Source: Rhodopseudomonas sp. (GTDB lineage Bacteria > Pseudomonadota > Alphaproteobacteria > Rhizobiales > Xanthobacteraceae). Taken from it: DNA of 64,000 nt. A model generated the notes under the pieces. That model saw nothing but the letters and a program-made list of their open reading frames with translations. It was not told the origin of the DNA and did not search any database. Below, in pieces: positions 1 through 8,897 of this stretch (its first letter is position 1; every line of letters starts with the position of its first letter). A program made the position numbers and the translations under genes. The stretch is taken from contig NZ_JACABA010000002.1 of the NCBI RefSeq assembly GCF_013377015.1, positions 959,691 to 1,023,690 of the forward strand, written 5' to 3'.

Positions 1-359
1 AGCAGCATCTGCTGCACCTGGACGCCGTCGATCTTGGCGTCGGCCTTGTACGACTTCGCATTGGCCAGGATGGTCGCATAGGTCTTTTCGACGTCTGCGG
101 CGGTCTTGACGCCGACCACCACGCCGCCGGCCTCGGTCTTGTGCAGGATGTCCGGCGAGACGATCTTCATCACCACCGGGAAGCCCATGGCGGTGGCTAG
201 TTTCGCGGCGTCTGCCGCCGAGGTAGCGACGCCTTCCTTCGGGACCGGGATGCCGTAGGCGTCGCAGACCAGCTTGCCCTCCGGCGCGGTGAGGCTGGTG
301 CGGTTGTCGGCTTTGACCTGAGCCAGAACCTTGCGAACCTCATCCTTAGAACCAGACAT
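1..359 (-). CDS. ATP-grasp acyl-CoA ligase (acetyl-CoA synthetase beta-like), partial
   Basis: The gene runs off the left edge; only the first 119 codons are present. The protein begins MSGSKDEVRKVLAQ and continues with LTAPEGKLVCDAYGIPVPKE and a GFPVVMKIVSPDILHKTEAGGV stretch. These are hallmarks of the ATP-grasp (beta) domain of NDP-forming acyl-CoA ligases. The ATG at 359 has an AGGGAGA Shine-Dalgarno about 7 bases upstream. It is divergent from the GntR gene, and two regulator-like palindromes lie in the shared 215-base gap, so it probably belongs to the oxalate regulon. It may activate an acid to its CoA ester; the substrate cannot be read from this part. Confidence 0.8.
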   Translation of the reverse strand, partial: MSGSKDEVRKVLAQVKADNRTSLTAPEGKLVCDAYGIPVPKEGVATSAADAAKLATAMGFPVVMKIVSPDILHKTEAGGVVVGVKTAADVEKTYATILANAKSYKADAKIDGVQVQQML

Positions 360-421
360 CGGCATTCTCCCTGACGTTTTTGTTGAGATTCGCGGCCCGC
401 GCCGTGATCGGTCTTCCTTTT

Positions 422-438
422 TGGCATTTGGTATGCCA
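422..438. promoter_or_regulatory. Predicted GntR operator 1
   Basis: TGGCATTTGGTATGCCA is a perfect 6-bp inverted repeat (TGGCAT/ATGCCA) around a 5-base spacer. It lies in the divergent gap between the ligase and regulator genes. It matches four other sites in the first 8.4 kb with the consensus TGGYAT-N5-ATRCCA. The size and symmetry fit a FCD-type GntR dimer; the assignment to the neighbouring regulator is inferred. Confidence 0.65.
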
Positions 439-502
439 GAAAATAGAAAGTCAAGTCGGCATGCGCGCGAATATCCGAGCATCGGGCGCTTACTTGACAC
501 GC

Positions 503-519
503 TGGTATTTGGTATGCCA
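503..519. promoter_or_regulatory. Predicted GntR operator 2 (autoregulation)
   Basis: TGGTATTTGGTATGCCA matches the 17-bp consensus with one mismatch between arms. A TTGACA hexamer at 494-499 lies three bases upstream, as at operator 5, so a bound regulator would sit in the promoter driving the GntR-oxc-frc operon. Confidence 0.6.
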
Positions 520-574
520 AAAACAATGAAGCGATTACTCTGCTATAGCTCATCTTCCTGAGGGGGAGATGATG

Positions 575-1306
575 ATGACCGTTCGGAACAAACCCAAGGC
601 GCCGGCAACGATGGCTGAGCCAGATATCGCGATCGTCCGCATCGCCCCGGAGACCAGCTTCAAGAACAAGGCCTACGACGCCTTGAAGGAAGCCATTCTC
701 AAGATGGACATCTACACCACCCCCGAACAGGTGATGCTCGACGAGCGCGCCTTGTCGGAACGCCTTGGTGTCAGCCGCACCCCGATCCGCGAAGCGATCG
801 CGATGCTGGAGCAGGACGGCTTCGTCAAGACCGTGCCGCGCCGCGGCATCGTGGTGGTGCGCAAGACCAAGACCGAGATCGTCGACATGATCCGCGCCTG
901 GGCGGCGCTGGAAAGCATGGCGGCACGCCTGATCACCACCGCGGCGCGCAAGAAGGATATTTCGGCACTACGCGACTTCTTCAAGGATTTCGGCCCGGAC
1001 CGGCTGCCGCAGGATCACGTCGAGGAATATTCCAAGGCCAATATCGCGTTCCATCAGGCGCTGATCTCGCTGAGCGAATCGCCGGTGCTGGTCGACATGA
1101 CCAACGACATCCTGCTGCACGTGCGCGGCTATCGACAACTGACGATCGGACGGGTGGATCGCACCGCGACCTCGCTGCCCGAGCATCTGGCCATCATCGA
1201 AGCGCTCGAAGCGCGCGACACCGAACTCGCCGAGAAACGCGCGCGCGATCACACGCTTGGACTCGCCGCCTATGTCGAGGCACACGGACAAGAACTCTTT
1301 ACCTAA
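575..1306 (+). CDS. GntR family (FCD subfamily) transcriptional regulator
   Basis: A 243-residue one-domain-plus-effector regulator. The N-terminal winged helix-turn-helix carries [19 protein letters not shown] and ends in the wing PRRGIVVV. The C-terminal helical FCD domain has spaced acidic/His residues (FHQAL, ELHLAII-like PEHLAII, RARDHT) that usually bind a metal and an organic acid. Three ATGs lie at 569, 572 and 575; the AGGGGGAG at 561-568 favours 575. It is followed 46 bases later by oxc. The five palindromes in front of oxalate-linked units make it the likely local regulator, with oxalyl/formyl-CoA or a related acid as an inferred effector. Confidence 0.9.
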   Translation: MTVRNKPKAPATMAEPDIAIVRIAPETSFKNKAYDALKEAILKMDIYTTPEQVMLDERALSERLGVSRTPIREAIAMLEQDGFVKTVPRRGIVVVRKTKTEIVDMIRAWAALESMAARLITTAARKKDISALRDFFKDFGPDRLPQDHVEEYSKANIAFHQALISLSESPVLVDMTNDILLHVRGYRQLTIGRVDRTATSLPEHLAIIEALEARDTELAEKRARDHTLGLAAYVEAHGQELFT

Positions 1307-1352
1307 AAAGACGAGCGACTCGTCGCTAAAACAAGAACAGGGAGAGAAGCCG

Positions 1353-3092
1353 ATGCCCGCAATCGTACAAAGCATTGCCGTCAATGTGGTCGATGACGAA
1401 CGGGAGCAGACCGACGGCTTTCACCTGATGATCGACGCGCTGAAGCTGAACGGCCTCACCACGATCTACGGCGTCCCCGGGATTCCGATCACCGATTTCG
1501 GCCGCATGGCGCAGGCCGCCGGCATCCGCGTCATCTCGTTCCGTCACGAACAGAACGCCGGCAACGCCGCGGCGATCGCCGGCTTTCTGACCCAGAAGCC
1601 CGGCATCTGCCTCACGGTGTCGGCGCCCGGTTTCCTCAACGGTCTCACCGCGCTCGCCAACGCCACCACCAACTGTTTCCCGATGATCCTGATCTCCGGC
1701 TCGTCGGAGCGTGAGATCGTCGACCTGCAGCAGGGCGACTACGAGGAAATGGATCAGCTCGCCATCGCCAAGCCGCTGTGCAAGGCGGCGTTCCGGGTGC
1801 TGCACGCCGCCGACATCGGCATCGGCCTAGCGCGCGCGATCCGCGCCGCGGTGTCGGGCCGGCCCGGCGGCGTCTATCTCGATCTGCCGGGCAAGCTGTT
1901 CGGCCAGGTGATCGACGCCGAACTCGGCCGGAAATCGCTGGTCAAGGTGATCGACGCCGCGCCGGCGCAGCTGCCGGCGCCGGATTCGATCAAACGCGCG
2001 CTGGATGCGCTGAAGAGCGCCAAACGCCCGCTGATCATCCTCGGCAAGGGCGCCGCCTATGCGCAGGCCGATGACGCGATCCGGGCGCTGGTGGAAAAGA
2101 GCGGCGTGCCGTTCCTGCCGATGAGCATGGCCAAGGGCCTGTTGCCCGACACCCATCCGCAATGCGCCGGCGCGGCGCGCTCCACGGTGCTGAAGGATTC
2201 CGACGTGGTGATGCTGATCGGCGCGCGGCTGAACTGGCTGTTGTCGCACGGCAAGGGCAAGAGCTGGGGCGACGCGCCGAAGCAATTCATCCAGATCGAC
2301 ATCGAACCGAAGGAGATGGATTCCAACGTCGAGATCGTCGCCCCGGTGGTCGGCGACATCGGCTCCTGCGCCGCCGCGCTGCTCGCGGGCATGGGCGACA
2401 ACTGGCCACTCGCGCCGGCCGACTGGCTCGCCGCGATCCAGGCGAAGCGCGAGGAAAACGTCGCCAAGATGGCGCCACGGCTAATGAACAACAATTCGCC
2501 GATGGACTATCACGGCGCGCTCGGCGTGCTACGCACCATCGTCAAGGAGCGGCCCGACGCCATCCTGGTCAATGAAGGCGCCAACACGCTCGACCTCGCG
2601 CGCGGCGTGATCGACATGTACCAGCCGCGCAAGCGGCTCGATGTCGGCACCTGGGGCGTGATGGGCATCGGCATGGGCTTCGCCATCGCGGCCGCGATCG
2701 AAACCGGCAAGCCGGTGCTAGCGATCGAGGGCGACAGCGCCTTCGGCTTCTCCGGGATGGAAGTCGAGACCATCTGCCGCTATCATCTGCCGGTCTGTAT
2801 CGTGATCTTCAACAATGACGGCATCTATCGCGGCACCGACGTCAACCCGAGCGGCGGTTCCGACGCGGCGCCGACCGTGTTTGTCAAAGGCGCGCGCTAC
2901 GACAGGATGATGGAGGCGTTCGGCGGCGTCGGCGTCAACGCCACCACACCGGACGAACTCAGACGTGCGGTCAATGCCGCGATGGACTCGGGCGAGCCGA
3001 CCCTGATCAACGCCGTGATCGACCCGGCCGCCGGCAGCGAAAGCGGCCGGATCGGCAATCTCAATCCGCAGAGCAAACTGCGCAAGAAGTGA
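1353..3092 (+). CDS. oxc: Oxalyl-CoA decarboxylase
   Basis: A 579-residue thiamine-diphosphate enzyme converting oxalyl-CoA to formyl-CoA and CO2 in the cytoplasm. The PYR domain has the catalytic-type Glu in RHEQNAGN (about residue 66). The PP domain has GDSAFGFSG (from about 460) and [10 protein letters not shown] (about 487), the ThDP/Mg motif with Ser in place of the third Gly-motif residue. Length matches the Oxalobacter formigenes enzyme family. An in-frame extension back to 1257 exists, but AGGGAGAG at 1339-1346 before the ATG at 1353 (MPAIVQ) decides the start. It lies between the regulator and frc, the normal partner. Confidence 0.96.
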   Translation: MPAIVQSIAVNVVDDEREQTDGFHLMIDALKLNGLTTIYGVPGIPITDFGRMAQAAGIRVISFRHEQNAGNAAAIAGFLTQKPGICLTVSAPGFLNGLTALANATTNCFPMILISGSSEREIVDLQQGDYEEMDQLAIAKPLCKAAFRVLHAADIGIGLARAIRAAVSGRPGGVYLDLPGKLFGQVIDAELGRKSLVKVIDAAPAQLPAPDSIKRALDALKSAKRPLIILGKGAAYAQADDAIRALVEKSGVPFLPMSMAKGLLPDTHPQCAGAARSTVLKDSDVVMLIGARLNWLLSHGKGKSWGDAPKQFIQIDIEPKEMDSNVEIVAPVVGDIGSCAAALLAGMGDNWPLAPADWLAAIQAKREENVAKMAPRLMNNNSPMDYHGALGVLRTIVKERPDAILVNEGANTLDLARGVIDMYQPRKRLDVGTWGVMGIGMGFAIAAAIETGKPVLAIEGDSAFGFSGMEVETICRYHLPVCIVIFNNDGIYRGTDVNPSGGSDAAPTVFVKGARYDRMMEAFGGVGVNATTPDELRRAVNAAMDSGEPTLINAVIDPAAGSESGRIGNLNPQSKLRKK

Positions 3093-3139
3093 TGCCTCCC
3101 ATCGTGGGCTGACGACACTGAATCAACGGAGCAAATGAT

Positions 3140-4417
3140 ATGACAAAGGCGCTCGAGGGCGTTCGCATTCTCGATTTCACCCACGTCCAGTCCGGACCGA
3201 CCTGCACGCAATTGCTGGCCTGGTTCGGCGCCGACGTGATCAAGGTCGAGCGCCCCGGCGTCGGCGACATCACCCGCGGTCAGCTACAGGACGTGCCGAA
3301 CGTCGACAGCCTGTATTTCACCATGCTGAACCACAACAAGCGCTCGATCACGCTCGACACCAAGAATCCCAAGGGCAAGGAAGTCCTCACCGCGCTGATC
3401 AAGAGCTGCGACGTGCTGGTGGAAAATTTCGGCCCCGGCGTGCTCGACCGGATGGGATTCCCGTGGGAGAAAATCCAGGCGATCAATCCGAAGATGATTG
3501 TCGCTTCGATCAAGGGTTTCGGCCCCGGCCCCTACGAAGACTGCAAGGTCTATGAAAACGTCGCGCAATGCACCGGCGGCGCCGCCTCCACCACCGGCTT
3601 CCGCGATGGACTGCCGCTGGTCACCGGCGCCCAGATCGGCGACTCTGGCACCGGGCTGCATCTCGCGCTCGGCATCGTCACCGCTTTGTATCAGCGCACG
3701 GTGACGGGCAAGGGCCAGAAGGTCACCGCCGCGATGCAGGACGGCGTGCTCAATCTGTCGCGCGTGAAGCTGCGCGATCAGCAGCGCCTCGCCCATGGCC
3801 CGTTGAAGGAATACAGCCAGTTCGGCGAAGGCATTCCGTTCGGCGACTCGGTGCCGCGCGCCGGCAATGATTCCGGCGGCGGCCAGCCCGGCCGAATCCT
3901 GAAGTGCAAGGGATGGCAGACCGACCCCAACGCCTACATCTATTTCATCGCCCAGGCGCCGGTGTGGGAGAAGATCTGCGACGTCATCAACGAGCCGGAA
4001 TGGAAGACCCATCCGGAATACGCCAAGCCGGCAGCGCGGCTGAAGCACCTCAACTCGATCTTCGCCCGGATCGAGGAATGGACCATGACGATGACCAAGT
4101 TCGAGGCGATGGAGATCCTCAACAAGGACGACATCCCCTGCGGTCCGATCCTGTCGATGAAGGAACTCGCCGAGGATCAGTCGCTGCGCGCCACCGGCAC
4201 TGTGGTCGAGGTCAACCACCCCACCCGCGGCAAATACCTGTCGGTCGGCAACCCGATCAAAATGTCGGACTCGCCGACCGAGGTGACCCGTTCGCCGCTG
4301 CTCGGCGAACACACCGACGAGATCCTGCGCCAGGTGCTGGGCTTCAGCGACAGCCAGGTCGCCGAGATCCACGCTTCCGGCGCGCTGGAACCGCCGCGCA
4401 AGGTCGCGGCGGAATAG
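3140..4417 (+). CDS. frc: Formyl-CoA:oxalate CoA-transferase
   Basis: A 425-residue class III (CaiB/BaiF) CoA-transferase that moves CoA from formyl-CoA to oxalate, feeding Oxc. The catalytic Asp is D168 in AQIGDSGTG, matching Asp169 of the Oxalobacter enzyme. The N terminus [20 protein letters not shown] is typical. ACGGAG precedes the ATG at 3140. The gap to oxc is 47 bases, so the two are co-transcribed. The last 309 bases are present again at 6049-6357 at about 93 percent identity, indicating a recombination or insertion event at the 3' end of this gene. Confidence 0.96.
   Translation: MTKALEGVRILDFTHVQSGPTCTQLLAWFGADVIKVERPGVGDITRGQLQDVPNVDSLYFTMLNHNKRSITLDTKNPKGKEVLTALIKSCDVLVENFGPGVLDRMGFPWEKIQAINPKMIVASIKGFGPGPYEDCKVYENVAQCTGGAASTTGFRDGLPLVTGAQIGDSGTGLHLALGIVTALYQRTVTGKGQKVTAAMQDGVLNLSRVKLRDQQRLAHGPLKEYSQFGEGIPFGDSVPRAGNDSGGGQPGRILKCKGWQTDPNAYIYFIAQAPVWEKICDVINEPEWKTHPEYAKPAARLKHLNSIFARIEEWTMTMTKFEAMEILNKDDIPCGPILSMKELAEDQSLRATGTVVEVNHPTRGKYLSVGNPIKMSDSPTEVTRSPLLGEHTDEILRQVLGFSDSQVAEIHASGALEPPRKVAAE
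4109..4417 (+). repeat. Direct repeat, copy 1: 3' end of frc
   Basis: The final 309 bases of frc. By hand alignment they differ from 6049-6357 at about 21 positions, mostly third codon positions, with no gaps. The two copies flank 1.6 kb of foreign-looking DNA. Confidence 0.9.
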
Positions 4418-4451
4418 CGCGTTCCCAACCCCTCCCCGCTCTTCCGCAGGA

Positions 4452-4489
4452 AGAGGTCGGAGCCTTGCCAGAGCAACGCTCCGACCTCT
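4452..4489. terminator. Strong hairpin downstream of frc
   Basis: AGAGGTCGGAGC (4452-4463) pairs perfectly with GCTCCGACCTCT (4478-4489) around a 14-base loop. There is no U tract after it, so it may be a factor-dependent stop, an mRNA-stabilising structure or part of a dispersed repeat. The remainder of the 4418-4733 gap is AT-richer and shows no convincing gene. Confidence 0.45.
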
Positions 4490-4680
4490 GGTTCTCCGTG
4501 ACTAGTGACTCGAACATTGCACATGATGTTGGACATTACTGTTGGATGAAATTGGGGGGCGATCCAGTCAGCGCTCGCGCAATGGATGAAAATATCGTGC
4601 GGCCTTGCAGACAGCCATCGCTAAAACTCGCTTTAGGATAAAGCCCGCCTATTTACAACTTTCGGTCGCGACAGTAGCGT

Positions 4681-4718
4681 AGCGCTTATTTTGTTGAGCG
4701 TGGCGCTTATTATGTTGG
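4681..4718. repeat. Short direct repeat upstream of the DUF4157 gene
   Basis: GCGCTTATTTTGTTG and GCGCTTATTATGTTG occur about 22 bases apart, roughly two helical turns, just ahead of the ribosome binding site of the next gene. This could be a tandem operator or promoter element; no function is established. Confidence 0.35.
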
Positions 4719-4733
4719 GATTGGGAGGCTTAA

Positions 4734-5897
4734 ATGGATGTTTTAAGGTGGTCGCTATTTTTCTTTCTCGTCACGATTAGCCCAACGTTCGCTTGCGACG
4801 CGAACGAATCTTGCGGCGAAATTTGCATTCTGCCCCGACCATGGCCACTCAGTGGATGCGCCCAAACGGCCCATGATGCTGTTTGCGATGCACGGAAAGC
4901 CGCATGCAAGGTGCCGGTGGTTGGTCCCATCGTGACTGGACCCGGCATGCCGGCCGGTCCGGGGGGCGTTTTTGGACCGGGAGGCCCTGGTGTTGGGCCA
5001 ATCACCGGCGAGGATCTGAAAAAATGTCTGACGGACCCGAACTCCTGTGCGTCCGTGGTCGTCTCTGGGTTTGCCTATTCAGTCGTAGCGCCGATTGTCG
5101 ATCAATATCTTTCCTATCTTCAGGGCCAAGCTGCAGGGAAATGGCAATCCCTGCCTGAGTCTGTCATCAATATAATCGCTCCCAAATATCCGGACATCGA
5201 CCTCCATACTACTCGCTATGCGACTGAGATCGATACGATACATAAGCAACACATAACGCTTGGTAACGAGATATTCTTCACCACAAGGATGGACTTTACC
5301 AACATAGGCGGCATTTGCCTGTTGGCACATGAGTTGGAGCACTCTGTACAGGCCAGCAAGCGAGGAGGCGTCCGACCTTTCTTAGCCGAATATATCGCAA
5401 AAGGCGCAGGGAAGATCATCGAGAAAAAGAGTATTGATATTCACGATGACATCGATCTCGAGCGGGACGCGATCCAAAAATCAAAGGCAGTTATCGAACT
5501 GTACGGATGGAAGAATATCGAAAATTGCAACATCCCGCGAATAACCGTATCGACATCGACGGGCGGACTGGCGCTGAACATCACGAAAGACGATACGGAT
5601 AAGACCGAGCGATTGGTCAAGGCGACTGGTCAGGAATTCGATGGCTGGATGGCGCTTCACGATGTGGGCGCGACATCGTCATTCTTCAATAAGGCTGGCC
5701 ACCCAATCAACGCCGCCAACATCAATGTTGGCGACATTCTAACCACGAATAAAGATGTCAACCTAAGGAAGGAGGCGGCGGACTGGAGTGCTGCGTCCGT
5801 CGTGGCTAAGAACAAGGTGGTTCATATTGTTAACCTGCGCAGCCTGAGTGCGGGACCCAATCAATCGCAACTTTGGGCGCAGGTGGACTTGCGGTAG
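4734..5897 (+). CDS. Secreted DUF4157-type metallopeptidase-like protein
   Basis: A 387-residue protein with a signal peptide (hydrophobic WSLFFFLVTISPTFA, cleavage near residue 20) and a Cys-rich start. A Gly/Pro-rich linker at about 60-85 follows. Around residue 200 LLAHELEHSVQ carries the HExxH zinc motif of DUF4157, a family seen with contractile injection systems and polymorphic toxins. The C terminus (NVGDILTTNKDVNLRKEA, then the WAQVDL end) resembles an SH3b domain. GGGAGG precedes the ATG. Codon use and base composition are AT-richer than the neighbours. It sits between two copies of the frc 3' end, so it was probably acquired. No injection-system genes are nearby. Confidence 0.75.
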   Translation: MDVLRWSLFFFLVTISPTFACDANESCGEICILPRPWPLSGCAQTAHDAVCDARKAACKVPVVGPIVTGPGMPAGPGGVFGPGGPGVGPITGEDLKKCLTDPNSCASVVVSGFAYSVVAPIVDQYLSYLQGQAAGKWQSLPESVINIIAPKYPDIDLHTTRYATEIDTIHKQHITLGNEIFFTTRMDFTNIGGICLLAHELEHSVQASKRGGVRPFLAEYIAKGAGKIIEKKSIDIHDDIDLERDAIQKSKAVIELYGWKNIENCNIPRITVSTSTGGLALNITKDDTDKTERLVKATGQEFDGWMALHDVGATSSFFNKAGHPINAANINVGDILTTNKDVNLRKEAADWSAASVVAKNKVVHIVNLRSLSAGPNQSQLWAQVDLR

Positions 5898-6048
5898 AAT
5901 GATGCAGCGGGTGTAGACTGGCTCTTCTCGGCAAGCCGCACGCTTCAACACGCGCCGAAGAGGTACAGTTTAGACTCTTGCGCCCGCCTGCCTCGTTTGC
6001 AAAGCAGCACGACAGATTCTTTCGAGGTTGGCCGAGAGGATTATGTGA

Positions 6049-6357
6049 ATGGACATCCTCAACAAGAACGACATCCCCTGCGGCCCGATCCTGTCGATGA
6101 AGGAACTCGCCGAGGATCAGTCGCTGCGCGCCACCGGCACCGTGGTCGAGGTCGACCACCCCACCCGCGGCAAATATCTGTCGGTCGGCAATCCGATCAA
6201 GATGTCGGACTCACCGACCGAGGTGACCCGCTCGCCGCTGCTCGGCGAGCACACCGACGAGATCCTGCGCCAGGTGCTGGGCTTCAGCGATCACCAGGTC
6301 GCCGAGATCCACGATTCCGGCGCGCTCGACCCGCCGCGCAAGGCCGCCGCCGAATAA
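6049..6357 (+). pseudogene. frc 3' remnant (direct repeat copy 2)
   Basis: Encodes the last 102 residues of formyl-CoA transferase, differing from the intact copy at seven residues. It lacks the CoA-binding N terminus and catalytic Asp, so it cannot be an enzyme. A good intrinsic terminator follows at 6381, whereas intact frc has none with a U tract. This suggests the remnant marks the original frc end, and that the full-length gene plus insert arrived by recombination with a diverged homologue. Confidence 0.85.
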
Positions 6358-6380
6358 GGCGGCGAAATCGACTGTTTCCA

Positions 6381-6408
6381 GGGCCGCCGGTCGTTCCGGC
6401 GGCCCTTT
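6381..6408 (+). terminator. Intrinsic terminator after the frc remnant
   Basis: GGGCCGCCGG pairs with CCGGCGGCCC across a TCGTT loop, followed by TTT. It is probably the ancestral terminator of the oxc-frc operon. Confidence 0.75.
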
Positions 6409-6490
6409 CATTGGATAATCCAATCGGGTGATAGACTTTTGTTGCATTGCACCAGCGCGGATGCTGCCATGCAAACATGAATATTGTCCT

Positions 6491-6507
6491 TGGCATCTGG
6501 TATACGT
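6491..6507. promoter_or_regulatory. Predicted GntR operator 3 (weak)
   Basis: TGGCATCTGGTATACGT keeps the left arm TGGCAT and the spacing of the 17-bp consensus; the right arm is degenerate (ATACGT for ATRCCA). It lies about 60 bases upstream of a 45-codon reading frame. Confidence 0.4.
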
Positions 6508-6564
6508 AGATTGACTGGAACGATCACGCTCTTGCAGAATCACCCCCGAGCCACGAGTAGTCAG

Positions 6565-6702
6565 ATGTCCAGAACCGCCTCATTTCCGATTCGCCATTCC
6601 CACACCGTCTGGGGCCGCTTCGCCGCCGCGTTCGACCATGCTTTGATGAAATTGGCCCGGATCGCCAACCGCAATGGCGATTTGCCGTATTTTGGGCTGT
6701 AG
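6565..6702 (+). CDS. Small protein of the oxalate locus (45 aa), function unknown
   Basis: ATG at 6565 opens a 45-residue frame, MSRTASFPIRHSH..., ending LMKLARIANRNGDLPYFGL. The central part is amphipathic and basic. It is bracketed by a GntR-like half palindrome upstream and an intrinsic terminator 65 bases downstream, which suggests a separate small transcript. The ribosome binding site is weak. A longer frame from a TTG at 6484 is less likely. No family is recognised; existence as a gene is inferred from context and protein-like composition. Confidence 0.45.
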   Translation: MSRTASFPIRHSHTVWGRFAAAFDHALMKLARIANRNGDLPYFGL

Positions 6703-6766
6703 TTCCTGAGCAAATTGAAATTTGCGCGGCCGACCTGACCACGGCCGCCGATCCATCCCTTTGACG

Positions 6767-6792
6767 AAGGCTCCGGTTTCCGGAGCCTTTTT
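6767..6792 (+). terminator. Intrinsic terminator
   Basis: AAGGCTCCGG (6767-6776) pairs with CCGGAGCCTT (6780-6789) over a TTT loop, with a run of T after it on the plus strand. It would end the transcript of the 45-codon gene before the transporter promoter. Confidence 0.75.
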
Positions 6793-6872
6793 GTTTGCCA
6801 CCTGCCCCGGTTGATGAGAACTTCCGACAAATCAACAAGATTTGCCGGCAGCCATCTAATTTGCTTGCGCTC

Positions 6873-6889
6873 TGGCATATCACATACCA
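6873..6889. promoter_or_regulatory. Predicted GntR operator 4
   Basis: TGGCATATCACATACCA matches the consensus TGGYAT-N5-ATRCCA. It is 56 bases upstream of the transporter start, in the position of a core promoter. Confidence 0.6.
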
Positions 6890-6944
6890 AACTGTCGTAC
6901 AGGCAACGCTCGCCCATCAGAGGCAGCGTGTCGGGGGAGGAACG

Positions 6945-8231
6945 ATGACGGATACAGTTCATGCAGCGGCTCCAACAGCCGCGCGGGTCAGCGACGCATA
7001 CCGCTGGACCCAATTGGCCATCGGCGTCGGCGCCATGGTGATGATCGCCAACTACCAATACGGCTGGACCTTCTTCGTCCCCGACATCCAGAAGAAATTC
7101 GGCTGGGACCGCGCCTCGATCCAGTGGGCCTTCACGCTGTTCGTGTTGTTCGAGACCTGGTTGGTCCCGATCGAAGGCTGGTTCGTGGATAAGTATGGTC
7201 CGCGCCTGGTGGTCCTGATCGGCGGCATCCTTTGTGCGATCGGCTGGGCGATCAATGCCGAGGCCACCACGCTCAACGGGTACTATCTCGGCATGATCAT
7301 CGCCGGCATCGGCGCCGGCGGGGTCTACGGTACCTGCGTCGGCAATGCCCTGAAGTGGTTTCCCGACAAGCGCGGCCTCGCCGCAGGCATCACCGCCGCC
7401 GGTTTCGGCGCGGGCTCCGCGCTGACCGTCGCGCCGATCCAGGCGATGATCAAGGACTCCGGTTTTCAGACCACGTTCCTGTATTTCGGTCTCGGCCAGG
7501 GACTGATCATCGTCATCCTGGCGTTCTTCCTGTTTCCGCCAAAGGCCGGACAAGTGCCTGCGGTCACCCAGAACGTCAACGTGATTCAGACCCGCCGCGA
7601 TTATCAGCCGACGCAGGTGGTCCGCCATCCGATCTTCTGGCTGATGTACTTCATGTTTGTGATCGTCGGCGCCGGTGGCTTGATGGTGACGGCCAACCTG
7701 AAGCCGATCGCCGCCGACTGGAAGATCGATAACGTGCCGGTGACGTTGATGGCAATGACGATGACCGCGGTCACCTTCGCCGCCACCATTGACCGTATCC
7801 TGAACGGCCTGACCCGGCCGTTCTTCGGCTGGATCTCCGACAAGATCGGACGCGAGAACACGATGTTCATCGCGTTCGGCATCGAGGGCCTCGGCATCTA
7901 CGCGCTGTACATGTTTGGGCACAACCCGGTGATGTTCGTGATCTTGTCGGGCCTGGTGTTCTTCGCCTGGGGCGAGATCTACTCGCTGTTCCCCTCGACC
8001 TGCACCGACACCTTCGGCTCGAAATTCGCCACCACCAATGCCGGCCTGCTCTACACCGCCAAGGGCACCGCGGCGCTGCTGGTGCCGGTGGCGAATTACA
8101 TGCAGCAATCCTCCGGAACCTGGGACACCGTGTTCCTGATCGCCGCCGGGGCCAACATCCTGGCCTCGTTGCTGGCCATCGCGGTCCTGAAACCCTGGCG
8201 AAGGTCCGTGATCGCACAATCACGCGCGTAG
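6945..8231 (+). CDS. oxlT: MFS transporter, oxalate/formate antiporter family
   Basis: A 428-residue protein with about 12 hydrophobic segments, beginning near WTQLAIGVGAMVMIANYQYGWTFFVPDIQ. The order of helices and the loop after helix 2 (EGWFVDKYGPRLVVLIGG) fit the OxlT subgroup of the major facilitator superfamily. The neighbours oxc and frc argue for oxalate uptake coupled to formate exit across the inner membrane. An in-frame extension to 6795 is rejected because GGGGGAGG precedes the ATG at 6945. Expression is probably controlled through operator 4. Substrate is inferred from context. Confidence 0.85.
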   Translation: MTDTVHAAAPTAARVSDAYRWTQLAIGVGAMVMIANYQYGWTFFVPDIQKKFGWDRASIQWAFTLFVLFETWLVPIEGWFVDKYGPRLVVLIGGILCAIGWAINAEATTLNGYYLGMIIAGIGAGGVYGTCVGNALKWFPDKRGLAAGITAAGFGAGSALTVAPIQAMIKDSGFQTTFLYFGLGQGLIIVILAFFLFPPKAGQVPAVTQNVNVIQTRRDYQPTQVVRHPIFWLMYFMFVIVGAGGLMVTANLKPIAADWKIDNVPVTLMAMTMTAVTFAATIDRILNGLTRPFFGWISDKIGRENTMFIAFGIEGLGIYALYMFGHNPVMFVILSGLVFFAWGEIYSLFPSTCTDTFGSKFATTNAGLLYTAKGTAALLVPVANYMQQSSGTWDTVFLIAAGANILASLLAIAVLKPWRRSVIAQSRA

Positions 8232-8246
8232 CACCCCCGCAGACCG

Positions 8247-8284
8247 AATGGCGCGCTCAACCCTGTTGAGCGCGCCATTTCTTT
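8247..8284 (+). terminator. Intrinsic terminator after the transporter
   Basis: AATGGCGCGCTCAAC (8247-8261) pairs perfectly with GTTGAGCGCGCCATT (8265-8279) over a 3-base loop, followed by a T-rich stretch. Confidence 0.85.
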
Positions 8285-8295
8285 TGGCTCGGACG

Positions 8296-8320
8296 TTGAC
8301 AGTTGGCATACAGTATACCA
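8296..8320 (+). promoter_or_regulatory. Promoter -35 with predicted GntR operator 5
   Basis: TTGACA at 8296-8301 is followed two bases later by TGGCATACAGTATACCA (8304-8320), an inverted repeat of the oxalate-regulon type. CAGAAT at 8319-8324 gives a 17-base spacer. The operator fills the spacer, so binding should repress the CBS gene. Confidence 0.6.
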
Positions 8321-8368
8321 GAATGAGGTATCAAAATGCGCCGCTTCAGCAGTTCCAGGGAGGTTGAG

Positions 8369-8800
8369 ATGCGAGTTGGGGACATCCTGCGCAAGAAAGG
8401 CACCCGGATTTCAACCATTCGGATGAATGAGACGGTCGCAACCGCCGCCAGGCTGCTGCGCACCGACAATATCAGCGCCCTGGTGGTCAAGGATGTCTGC
8501 CGCACCGAGGGCAATACCGCGGTCGGGATGTTCTCCGAACGCGACGTCGTCCGGGCCATCGCCGAACACGGCGCCGCGGGCGTCAATCTCAAGGTTTCCG
8601 CGCTGATCTCGGTGCAGCAATTAATCGCCTGCCGCTCCGACGACACGCTTGAACACGTCCGCCATCTGATGAATAAGAACCACATCCGGCATGTGCCTGT
8701 CATTGATGACCACACGTTGATCGGCGTGGTCAGTATCAGGGACATCAGCACGGCACTCGAGCAAGACGGCATCCGCGCGGCACAACCCGCGCTCGCCTGA
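8369..8800 (+). CDS. CBS-domain protein
   Basis: A 143-residue protein made of two CBS repeats (about residues 8-65 and 75-135), with the typical ends VGMFSERDVVRAIAEHG and IGVVSIRDISTAL. Stand-alone CBS pairs of this size bind adenine nucleotides and regulate partner proteins. AGGGAGG at 8357-8363 selects the ATG at 8369 over the upstream ATG at 8336. A predicted GntR operator lies in its promoter, so it is probably induced with the oxalate genes. The partner is unknown. Confidence 0.85.
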   Translation: MRVGDILRKKGTRISTIRMNETVATAARLLRTDNISALVVKDVCRTEGNTAVGMFSERDVVRAIAEHGAAGVNLKVSALISVQQLIACRSDDTLEHVRHLMNKNHIRHVPVIDDHTLIGVVSIRDISTALEQDGIRAAQPALA

Positions 8801-8897
8801 GGACCAGCCTCAAGCGCAACGGCCGTTTCGAGCCAGCTTCTCAGCCTATCGGGAAGGTTGTGCCGGATACGGTGTGGCGCTTGTCTAGGGATGGTCG

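Noticed and set aside
4418-6048. Transposon or integron explanation for the frc insert
   Set aside because: No transposase, integrase, terminal inverted repeats or short target duplications are seen; the flanking 309-base repeats are diverged gene copies.
6561-8219. A 552-codon minus-strand frame
   Set aside because: It is antisense to the MFS transporter, with His/Asp/Gln-rich shadow composition.
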